From contig CAAFZT010000002.1 in assembly GCA_900767605.1 (NCBI GenBank), forward strand, positions 1-7,498: a DNA stretch of 7,498 bases, given 5' to 3'. The translations under genes and the position numbers were made by a program. The notes below the pieces were generated by a model. It was not told the origin of the DNA and did not search any database. It was given only the letters and a program-made list of their open reading frames with translations. Source of the DNA: Bacilli bacterium (lineage in GTDB: Bacteria; Bacillota_I; Bacilli_A; RFN20; CAG-826). Of this stretch, positions 1 to 5,234 are shown in pieces. The first letter of the stretch is position 1, and each line of letters opens with the position of its first letter.

Positions 1-43
1 AAAGTTCACTTATAGTATAGGGCGATTCCGCGCGGCGTCAACG

Positions 44-79
44 CCCCTTGGGCCGAAAGGCCTGAGGGGGTTCTTGTTC
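44..79 (+). terminator. GNRA-capped hairpin, probable 3' end of an upstream plus-strand transcript
   Basis: Positions 44-54 pair with 59-69 over 11 bp, including a tandem G-U wobble in the middle, around a GAAA tetraloop at 55-58. The sequence that follows (70-79, GTTCTTGTTC) is T-rich but not a clean T-run, so this may be a weak intrinsic terminator or the end of a structured RNA. A smaller alternative hairpin (GGCG-TCAA-CGCC, 34-45) overlaps its left arm. No gene on the plus strand upstream is visible because the window starts here. Its position facing the pepC terminator suggests two converging transcripts. Confidence 0.4.
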
Positions 80-85
80 AAACAT

Positions 86-115
86 AAAAAATGCGGCCCC
101 GCAAAGAGCCGCATT
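86..115 (-). terminator. Rho-independent terminator of pepC
   Basis: Read on the minus strand, an 8-bp perfect stem (AATGCGGC / GCCGCATT, positions 115-108 and 97-90) encloses a 10-nt loop and runs into six T residues (91-86). It lies 23 bases past the pepC stop codon, the usual place for an intrinsic terminator. Confidence 0.85.
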
Positions 116-138
116 CTATTGGAAGTCGAGGATTGAAT

Positions 139-1482
139 TTAATCTGCCAACGTTCCCATGGGATCCCATGGTTCCAAGTGAGTTGGGGCGGCTTCCGTTG
201 CATCCAGTTCTTCTTTTGAAAGATATTTTTTGGCAACGACCGCCTGGTAGACGAAACGGGCAAACCACGATTCAGACATCACAAAATACCCACGGTTTCC
301 ACAGTCGGTTCCCCAAGAATTTTCAATCTTCCAACGAGTCGGCTTGCCGTCTTTGAGATCCACGCCGGTAATAAGCATCGCGTGGTTCATCGCCGACGCC
401 CCGTAATCCAACATTTGGGCCTTCTCAAATTCTGGAGCAAATCCAATGGCGGATTCATAATCCAAGGCATTGTCGTCCCATGCGGCGCTATTTCTATCGC
501 GATAAAAGGAAACGTCGCTTCCAAACCAAACGGGGAGACCATCGCTTAGTTGTTTGATGATCAATTCCTCCACGCGAGCCATCGTCAAATTCAAATGGTT
601 AATGGGCTTTCCTTCCACAACGTTGCCAATATAATCGACCGTGAAGTTTTTATTAAAGGGTTTATCGTTTGTTGGGGAATTGATGATGGATTGATAGTCT
701 TCTAAAACATCACCGAGATATTCTTTGGCGAAGCTTTGCGGGGTTAAATCATGCTCGATATGATACTTTTTCTTGTCATCATAATAGGCAAAATCAAAGG
801 TTTTGGGCGGAACACCAAAGGCATTCATGCAAAGGGTATAAATCTTTTCCAAATACTGATTTTTAAGGGAACGGATTTCTTCTTTTTTAGATGCCACGGC
901 CAAAGCACGTGCTTCCGAAGCAAAACGACGAATGTAGGAATTGATCAAGAAATCAATTTCGCGCGTAGTGTTGGATTGATAAGTCTCGGGAAAAACGCTT
1001 TTGGGCATCAAGCCGTACTTCCGCACCAAGTTCACGAACATATCCCATTGTCCGCCATCATTAACGGGTTCGCGAAGAACGTGATGGAAGACGCGTTCAT
1101 TGGGGGAATAACTCGATAGTTCCGAAATGGATTCCATGGCAAAGTTGCTTTTTTCGATTTTATCGAAGAGAGCGATGTAATTTTGAGACAGCTCAAAATC
1201 GTCCATCTTGAGGTTTTTAGCCATGATTTCGCGGCAGAAATTCAACCCAGCGAAAATCCAGCAACGACCGCTTTGTCTTTGATTTAAAGCCGGCATCGTT
1301 TTGATGTCGATAGAAAAGACGGGATTGACGCCTTTTAGCGAAGACGGATTGAAAACCACATCCGAAATCGAATTGCGCGACATTGCGTGGCTAATCACTG
1401 CGTTTTTCGGGTCTTTCTCGTAGTCTTCGTCAAAATGGCTGCGGAGCGCTTCATCTAAAGCGCCATCCATGATATTTTCCAT
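139..1482 (-). CDS. pepC: Aminopeptidase C (bleomycin hydrolase family, peptidase C1B)
   Basis: This is a 447-residue cytoplasmic cysteine aminopeptidase that removes N-terminal residues from peptides. Family members form barrel-shaped hexamers with the active sites inside. The papain-like triad is complete: Gln68 (oxyanion) and Cys74 in NQRQSGRCWIFAG, His367 in MNHAML, and Asn388 in KIENSWG. The C-terminus keeps the family signature EPWDPMG followed by four residues; the chain's end reaches into the active site and enforces aminopeptidase action. Length is normal for PepC. I start at the ATG at 1482 because GGAGGT (1494-1489) sits 6 bases upstream; an in-frame TTG at 1500 lies before this site. 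The gene is single, divergent from pepT, and has its own promoter and terminator. Function in peptide use is inferred from the family. Confidence 0.96.
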   Translation of the reverse strand: MENIMDGALDEALRSHFDEDYEKDPKNAVISHAMSRNSISDVVFNPSSLKGVNPVFSIDIKTMPALNQRQSGRCWIFAGLNFCREIMAKNLKMDDFELSQNYIALFDKIEKSNFAMESISELSSYSPNERVFHHVLREPVNDGGQWDMFVNLVRKYGLMPKSVFPETYQSNTTREIDFLINSYIRRFASEARALAVASKKEEIRSLKNQYLEKIYTLCMNAFGVPPKTFDFAYYDDKKKYHIEHDLTPQSFAKEYLGDVLEDYQSIINSPTNDKPFNKNFTVDYIGNVVEGKPINHLNLTMARVEELIIKQLSDGLPVWFGSDVSFYRDRNSAAWDDNALDYESAIGFAPEFEKAQMLDYGASAMNHAMLITGVDLKDGKPTRWKIENSWGTDCGNRGYFVMSESWFARFVYQAVVAKKYLSKEELDATEAAPTHLEPWDPMGTLAD

Positions 1483-1512
1483 AGGGATACCTCCGTTCAA
1501 TAAACTTAGGAG

Positions 1513-1541
1513 ATTATCCTCTTTCCGCGAGTTCGCTTCAA
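1513..1541 (-). promoter_or_regulatory. Predicted SigA-type promoter of pepC
   Basis: On the minus strand TTGAAG (1541-1536) is followed after exactly 17 bases by GATAAT (1518-1513). Each hexamer is close to consensus (4/6 and 5/6). The start of transcription would fall near 1506, giving a leader of about 25 bases that contains the GGAGGT site. The -35 box abuts that of the divergent pepT promoter. Confidence 0.6.
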
Positions 1542-1570
1542 TGGAAATGACCCATGCAAGGGGGTAAAAT
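1542..1570 (+). promoter_or_regulatory. Predicted SigA-type promoter of pepT
   Basis: TGGAAA (1542-1547) and TAAAAT (1565-1570) are separated by 17 bases; they match consensus at 4/6 and 5/6. Transcription would start near 1577, followed by the AGAAGGA ribosome binding site around 1581-1587. Its -35 box begins at the base after the divergent pepC -35 box ends. Confidence 0.5.
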
Positions 1571-1597
1571 AGCCGAGGAAAGAAGGATTTTTAAAAA

Positions 1598-2812
1598 ATG
1601 AACGACGAAACCAAAAAGAATTTAGAACGCTTCCTTCAATACGTTCAAATTGATACGCAGTCCGACGACACTTCCGCTTCTACGCCAAGTGCCTCCAAAG
1701 AGCTTAATCTCACCAAAAAGTTAGCAAGCGAATTGGAAGAATTGGGAATCCCCCACGAAATCGATGAATTCGGCAGGCTTTATGGCTGGGTGAAAGGGGA
1801 AGAGGGTTGGGACCCCATCGGATTAAATGCTCACGTAGACACTGCCCTAGAATGCTCGGGGGCTAACGTCAAACCGCGAATCATCGAAAAATACGATGGA
1901 GGGACCATCGTTTTAAACGAAACCTATTCCATGTCGCCCAAGGAATTTCCGACTTTAGGTGAGCATATCGGCGATGATTTAGTCGTGACGGACGGAACGA
2001 CGTTACTGGGGGCCGATGACAAAGCCGGAGTCGCCGTGATCATGGCGGTTCTTCACTTTTTCCACGATCACCCCGAAATTCCGCATCACCCCATTTCGAT
2101 TCTATTTACCCCCGACGAAGAAATCGGAAGAGGGCCCGAACACTTCAACGCGGAAAAATTTGGGGCCAAATACGCCTATACCATTGATGGAGGTTATTAC
2201 CGGGAAATCGCTACGGCAACCTTTAACGCGGCCCATGCCGACGTGACCCTGCACGGGGTGTCCATCCACCCGGGAGAAGCCAAAGGCAAAATGGTTAACG
2301 CTTCTTCTCTTGCCTTCGAATTCGATCGTATGCTCCCCGAAATGAAGCGTCCGCAGTTTACGGAAGGATTTGAAGGATTCAACCATTTGGTGGCGATGGA
2401 TGGCAGTGTGGACACCGCCCATCTCCATTACATCATCCGCAATCACGACCGGAAGAAGCTTGAAGAGCAAAAAGAAGAATTCCGCCTTGCTAAAGCCAAT
2501 CTAGAAAAACGTTATCCATCTGCTTCTATTGAGTTAGAAATCGGGGACGATTATAAGAACATGCAGGAAGTCTTAGACGAACACCCGGAAGCCGTCGAAC
2601 AAGCCAAGAAGGCTTTCGCAGCCCTTTCGATCGAGCCCATCTTCCCGCCGATTCGCGGAGGAACCGATGGAGCGACCTTCTCCTTCCTCGGCTGTCCCAC
2701 CCCAAACCTTGGCACGGGAAGTTACAACCATCATGGCCGGTTTGAATATCTCTCCGTCCAAGAATGGGAAACGATGATTGAAATCGCCAAAAAGATTCTG
2801 ATGATTCGTTAA
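1598..2812 (+). CDS. pepT: Peptidase T (tripeptide aminopeptidase, M20B)
   Basis: This 404-residue cytoplasmic dizinc enzyme removes the N-terminal residue of tripeptides. All metal and catalytic positions of the family can be seen: His79 and Asp81 in NAHVDT, bridging Asp140 in LLGADDKAG, general base Glu174 with Glu175 in FTPDEEIG, Asp197 in YTIDGG, and His379 in YNHHGRFE. The central dimerisation/lid domain (about residues 207-320) contains the conserved His224 in GVSIHPG. Length and spacing agree closely with characterised PepT (about 400-410 residues, His near 379). The ATG at 1598 has an AGAAGGA site 10 bases upstream, slightly long spacing. It is transcribed away from pepC and closed by its own terminator, so it is probably monocistronic. 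Both neighbours handle short peptides, which supports a peptide-scavenging role. Confidence 0.97.
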   Translation: MNDETKKNLERFLQYVQIDTQSDDTSASTPSASKELNLTKKLASELEELGIPHEIDEFGRLYGWVKGEEGWDPIGLNAHVDTALECSGANVKPRIIEKYDGGTIVLNETYSMSPKEFPTLGEHIGDDLVVTDGTTLLGADDKAGVAVIMAVLHFFHDHPEIPHHPISILFTPDEEIGRGPEHFNAEKFGAKYAYTIDGGYYREIATATFNAAHADVTLHGVSIHPGEAKGKMVNASSLAFEFDRMLPEMKRPQFTEGFEGFNHLVAMDGSVDTAHLHYIIRNHDRKKLEEQKEEFRLAKANLEKRYPSASIELEIGDDYKNMQEVLDEHPEAVEQAKKAFAALSIEPIFPPIRGGTDGATFSFLGCPTPNLGTGSYNHHGRFEYLSVQEWETMIEIAKKILMIR

Positions 2813-2817
2813 TTCAG

Positions 2818-2842
2818 AAAGAGGGCTTCGGTCCTCTTTTTT
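2818..2842 (+). terminator. Rho-independent terminator of pepT (UUCG tetraloop)
   Basis: A 9-bp stem (AAAGAGGGC 2818-2826 with GTCCTCTTT 2831-2839, one G-U pair) closes a C(UUCG)G tetraloop and merges into a run of six T (2837-2842). It begins six bases after the pepT stop. The U-run lies only on the plus-strand side. Confidence 0.92.
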
Positions 2843-2866
2843 CATGGATTTTTCTTTTCGCCTCTT

Positions 2867-2872
2867 TATGAT
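2867..2872 (+). promoter_or_regulatory. Possible -10 box for the flavoprotein gene
   Basis: TATGAT lies 28 bases before the start codon and after the pepT terminator, so a promoter is expected here. No convincing -35 hexamer lies 16-18 bases upstream (TTCATG at 2841-2846 is 20 bases away), so this is a weak call. Confidence 0.35.
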
Positions 2873-2900
2873 GAATAGAGAAAAGCTCAGGAGGAACTTC

Positions 2901-3524
2901 ATGAAAGTCTTGATGATCAACGGCAGCTGCCATGAAAAAGGGTGCACCTACACCGCTTTAAACGAAATCGCCAAAGTTTTGAAAACCGAAGGCATCGAAT
3001 CCGAAATTGTTTGTCTTGGCAACCAGCCCATTCGAGATTGTTCGGGGTGCGGGGGATGTAGAAACCATCATGGGTGCGTCTTTACGGATGATGTGGTCCA
3101 TTCGTTAACGGAAAAAGCCAAGGAAGCCGATGGATTTATCTTTGGAACTCCTGTTTATTACGCGCACCCTAGCGGCAGAATCCTATCGGTTTTAGACCGT
3201 TTATCCGTTTCTTCCGGCCAATATTTGTCCCATAAGCCGGGCGCGGTGATTGCTTCGGCAAGGCGTGCGGGAACTACCGCTAGCCTTGACGCATTAGCCA
3301 AACATTTGGGGATTCTAGAAATGCCCATGGTCACTTCCTCTTATTGGAACATGGTACACGGCAATACCCCCGAAGAAGTCCTTCAGGATTTAGAAGGGTT
3401 GCAAACGATGCGAAATCTGGGACGTAATATGGCTTGGATACTTCGTTGCATCGAAGCGGGCAAAAAGGCAGGATTCGACGTCCCCATTTCAGAACGCGGA
3501 GCAAAGACGAACTTTATCCGTTAA
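2901..3524 (+). CDS. Flavodoxin-fold NADPH-dependent FMN reductase / iron-sulfur flavoprotein-like
   Basis: This 207-residue soluble protein has the flavodoxin-like fold of FMN-binding reductases. The N-terminal strand and phosphate loop are MKVLMINGSC (1-10). FGTPVYYAHPSG (81-92) is the typical flavin-contacting segment, and VLDRL (97-101) follows. Cys47, Cys50, Cys53 and Cys59 form the compact CX2CX2CX5C motif that in iron-sulfur flavoproteins (Isf) binds a [4Fe-4S] cluster; cluster binding here is inferred. The middle (SARRAGTTAS 119-128, SYWNMVHG 147-154) resembles a widespread clostridial family of flavodoxin-like proteins of unknown substrate. I chose the ATG at 2901 because AGGAGG (2889-2894) is 6 bases upstream; a frame extension back to 2844 would run into the terminator tail. 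Likely role is electron transfer to an unidentified acceptor. It appears to be a single-gene unit. Confidence 0.85.
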   Translation: MKVLMINGSCHEKGCTYTALNEIAKVLKTEGIESEIVCLGNQPIRDCSGCGGCRNHHGCVFTDDVVHSLTEKAKEADGFIFGTPVYYAHPSGRILSVLDRLSVSSGQYLSHKPGAVIASARRAGTTASLDALAKHLGILEMPMVTSSYWNMVHGNTPEEVLQDLEGLQTMRNLGRNMAWILRCIEAGKKAGFDVPISERGAKTNFIR

Positions 3525-3574
3525 TCCTAATCCAATGGGAGCAACCCCGTTTTCTTTTATCCTTGTGTCTTATG

Positions 3575-3630
3575 GGGATACAAAACTATCTCTAGGGGAG
3601 TATAATTCTTATGGTATCTCTTTGGAGATA
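3575..3630 (+). promoter_or_regulatory. Promoter with repeated TATCTC/GAGATA half-sites, predicted operator of the DUF3990-HTH pair
   Basis: A perfect -10 box TATAAT lies at 3601-3606; the best -35 candidate is GATACA at 3577-3582 with an 18-base gap. Around it are four copies of one hexamer: GGGATA (3575-3580, one mismatch), TATCTC (3587-3592), TATCTC (3615-3620) and GAGATA (3625-3630). The last two form a perfect inverted repeat with a 4-base spacer directly before the AGGAGG site (3630-3635). The first pair forms an imperfect inverted repeat over the -35/spacer. This arrangement is what autorepression by the module's helix-turn-helix protein would need; binding is inferred. The 7-mer TATCTCT is also repeated directly (3587 and 3615, 28 bases apart). 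Confidence 0.55.
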
Positions 3631-3640
3631 GGAGGAAACA

Positions 3641-4297
3641 ATGGCGAGATTAATTTTGTATCACGGGTCCAGTCAAATCATCGAAACTCCCGAATTTGGC
3701 AAAGGAAAAACCTATAACGACTATGGCCAGGGATTTTATTGCACAGAGGAGATTGAACTTGCCAAAGAATGGGCTTGTCTTGAGGGGATTGATGGATACG
3801 TCAATCGATATTCCATCGCTTTAGATTCTTTGAATATCTTAGATTTACGGGTTCCTTCCTACAGCATTCTACATTGGCTAACCTTGCTAACCGAAAATCG
3901 ACAAATCACCATTTCTACGCCAATGATGAAAAAAGGCATATCATGGCTCCAGGAACGTTTTCATATCGATATTACTCCTTATGATGCCATCATCGGTTAT
4001 CGCGCCGATGACTCCTATTTTTCTTTTGCACGTGCTTTCTTATCCAATCAAATTTCTTTAAATCAACTCTCTTACGCGATGAAATTAGGAAGATTGGGAG
4101 ATCAATTCACGTTAAAAAGCAAAAAAGCTTTTCAAGAATTGCGGTTTGAAGGATACGAATCCGTAGAATCATCACGATATTACGCCATGCGGAAATCTCG
4201 AGACGAAGAGGCTCGCGCTTCTTATCTTCGAATATTGGATAGCCTGGACGAAGACGGGGTCTATCTACGAGATTTGATTCGTAAGGAGAAAATGTAA
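3641..4297 (+). CDS. DUF3990-type protein, putative ADP-ribosyltransferase-fold toxin
   Basis: This is a 218-residue protein without signal peptide or membrane segment. The N-terminus LILYHGSS (4-11, His8), the segment YNDYGQGFYCT (25-35, Tyr28 and Tyr33), then AKEWA (41-45), YDAIIGYRADDSYF (114-127) and a late DQFTLKSKKAF (154-164, Gln155) match my recollection of the DUF3990 family. That family is grouped with the ADP-ribosyltransferase superfamily, where a His-Tyr-Glu/Gln triad binds NAD; His8, Tyr33 and Gln155 are the candidates. Catalysis and target are unproven. The ATG at 3641 follows AGGAGG by 5 bases. Its TAA is immediately followed by the ATG of the HTH gene, so the two are co-transcribed and probably translationally coupled. 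Base composition looks more AT-rich than pepT or the Mrp gene, suggesting acquisition. An alternative is a non-toxic NAD-binding enzyme. Confidence 0.7.
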   Translation: MARLILYHGSSQIIETPEFGKGKTYNDYGQGFYCTEEIELAKEWACLEGIDGYVNRYSIALDSLNILDLRVPSYSILHWLTLLTENRQITISTPMMKKGISWLQERFHIDITPYDAIIGYRADDSYFSFARAFLSNQISLNQLSYAMKLGRLGDQFTLKSKKAFQELRFEGYESVESSRYYAMRKSRDEEARASYLRILDSLDEDGVYLRDLIRKEKM

Positions 4298-4942
4298 ATG
4301 ACCCCCGCATATAAAAAGGAATATCTAGAAGATGCGATGAATAATCTTGGGGATGCCTTGGATTATGCTGTCTCCATCTGTGGACTAACTTCCGATACAT
4401 TCTTAAGTCTTTTCGTCACCTCTAGAATCGCGGATCAATTTGAATCCGGCGCGGCGAAATTTGTCTCCGGTTTATCCGGAGTCGAATTAGTTCTCACGGT
4501 TTTAAACGCTTCTGGAATATCGCGACAAACACCTTCGTTTCCTCCCATTAGCTATGCCCGATCCCAACATTATTGGTGCGGATATATCCTTGCTTATTTT
4601 CAATGGAAAACTGGGATGTCATTTCGTGAAATTTTGTCTTTTTTGTCCGCGGGCGAAATAGAAAGGATGTACCCCGCCCTACATGAAGCCTCAGAAGAAA
4701 AAGCGGTAGACACTTTTTTAGACATCATAAAGGCAAAAAGAAAGCCAACAAATCTTCAGACAATCCGCAAAGCTAAAAAAATGTCTCAAAAAACGCTATC
4801 TTCTCAATCGGGAGTTTCTCTTCGAAGCATTCAGCAATACGAGCAAAGGGTTAAATCCATCAATAAGGCCGCTGCAGAGACTTTGATTTGTCTCTCCAAA
4901 ACCCTCGGTTGTCGGATGGAAGATTTGATAGAACCGCTTTAA
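4298..4942 (+). CDS. Helix-turn-helix partner of the DUF3990 protein, putative antitoxin and autorepressor
   Basis: This 214-residue protein has two parts. Residues 1-145 are a helical region with the conserved-looking stretches YLEDAMNNLGDALDYAV (9-25), AAKFVSGLSGVEL (52-64) and HYWCGYILAYFQW (91-103) followed by SFREIL and MYPALHE. I recall this as the N-terminal domain of an unnamed clostridial family often found beside DUF3990 genes. Residues 152-213 are an XRE/Cro-like DNA-binding domain: LQTIRKAKKMSQKTLSSQSG, then VSLRSIQQYEQ (recognition helix) and a CRMEDLIE tail. The start codon directly follows the upstream TAA, with AAGGAG (4283-4288) 9 bases before it inside the upstream gene. The toxin-first order, coupling and HTH suggest neutralisation by the N-terminal part and operator binding by the C-terminal part; both are inferences. 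No clear plus-strand terminator follows. Confidence 0.7.
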   Translation: MTPAYKKEYLEDAMNNLGDALDYAVSICGLTSDTFLSLFVTSRIADQFESGAAKFVSGLSGVELVLTVLNASGISRQTPSFPPISYARSQHYWCGYILAYFQWKTGMSFREILSFLSAGEIERMYPALHEASEEKAVDTFLDIIKAKRKPTNLQTIRKAKKMSQKTLSSQSGVSLRSIQQYEQRVKSINKAAAETLICLSKTLGCRMEDLIEPL

Positions 4943-4947
4943 GCAAC

Positions 4948-4969
4948 AAAAAACGGGGAAGAATCCCCG
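4948..4969 (-). terminator. Rho-independent terminator of the tRNA-Gln transcript
   Basis: On the minus strand CGGGGA-TTCT-TCCCCG (4969-4954) is a perfect 6-bp stem with a 4-base loop, followed by six T (4953-4948). It lies 14 bases past the CCA end of the tRNA and just past the stop of the convergent HTH gene. On the plus strand the same hairpin is followed only by a mixed sequence with a short T-rich patch (4977-4984), so it would be a weaker terminator for the module. Confidence 0.85.
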
Positions 4970-4983
4970 CGAATGGTTTCTTT

Positions 4984-5058
4984 TGGCTGGGGTGGCTGGG
5001 ATCGGACCAGCGCATGTGGGTTTCAGAGACCCATGCCTTACCACTTGGCTACACCCCA
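4984..5058 (-). tRNA. tRNA-Gln (anticodon CUG), CCA encoded
   Basis: The minus strand folds into a complete cloverleaf. The acceptor stem is TGGGGTG/CACCCCA, the D arm GCC-AAGTGGTAA-GGC, the anticodon arm TGGGT-CTCTGAA-ACCCA, the variable loop CATGC and the T arm GCTGG-TCCGATC-CCAGC. These are followed by discriminator G73 and an encoded CCA (4986-4984). The anticodon is CUG (plus positions 5024-5026), decoding CAG. G73 and U1-A72 fit tRNA-Gln identity. The T loop is odd: position 55, almost always U (pseudouridine), is C (plus-strand G at 5005), while T54, C56 and A58 are kept. It is a lone tRNA gene with its own promoter and terminator. Open frames that cross this region are shadows. Confidence 0.93.
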
Positions 5059-5071
5059 AGACGCATGGAAT

Positions 5072-5099
5072 ATTCTACGCGAAAGGACGCCTCCTGCAA
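5072..5099 (-). promoter_or_regulatory. Predicted promoter of tRNA-Gln
   Basis: On the minus strand TTGCAG (5099-5094) and TAGAAT (5077-5072) are 16 bases apart. The -10 box matches consensus at 5/6 and ends 13 bases before the mature 5' end of the tRNA, leaving a leader of a few bases, as is usual for tRNA genes. Confidence 0.5.
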
Positions 5100-5177
5100 G
5101 ACTTTTTTATTCTTGTCTCCGTAAGTCATCTTTTCTTTTCCCCATTCCCACATTTCTAGTATCGATTTCGCCCTCCC

Positions 5178-5204
5178 TTGCATGTTTTTCTCCTGTGGTA
5201 TAAT
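5178..5204 (+). promoter_or_regulatory. Extended -10 promoter of the pyroglutamyl-peptidase-like gene
   Basis: A perfect TATAAT (5199-5204) is preceded by TGG, giving an extended -10 element (TGNTATAAT). A -35-like TTGCAT (5178-5183) is only 15 bases upstream, a spacing tolerable with an extended -10. The start codon follows 30 bases later, with AAGGAG at 5222-5227. The 5100-5177 stretch between this and the tRNA promoter is T/C-rich and shows no other feature. Confidence 0.65.
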
Positions 5205-5234
5205 GAGGACATTCTTAAATAAAGGAGATTCGCC

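Noticed and set aside
2..136. Open plus-strand frame across the left edge
   Set aside because: It runs straight through two hairpins, including the pepC terminator, has unconvincing composition and ends at a TGA with no recognisable protein.
1480..1500. In-frame TTG at 1500 as the pepC start
   Set aside because: It lies upstream of the GGAGGT site that is ideally spaced for the ATG at 1482; the added residues do not belong to the family N-terminus.
2844..2900. Longer N-terminus for the flavoprotein starting at 2844
   Set aside because: It would begin directly after the pepT terminator U-run and include the -10 box and ribosome binding site; the flavodoxin fold begins at 2901.
2102..2947. 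Minus-strand open frames opposite pepT and the following gap
   Set aside because: They mirror a fully conserved peptidase gene, lack ribosome binding sites and resemble no protein.
3525..3556. Possible terminator after the flavoprotein gene (GGG-AGCAA-CCC then cgttttctttt)
   Set aside because: The stem is only three base pairs; too weak to call although a terminator would be expected here.
3535..3717. 60-codon plus-strand frame before the DUF3990 gene
   Set aside because: No ribosome binding site; it overlaps the promoter/operator and the first 77 bases of the DUF3990 gene in another frame.
3525..5058. Attachment-site repeat marking integration at tRNA-Gln
   Set aside because: No copy of the tRNA 3' end and no integrase were found on the other side of the module within the window.
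4796..5203. Open frames on both strands across the tRNA region
   Set aside because: They translate the tRNA-Gln gene and its terminator; the cloverleaf explains the sequence.
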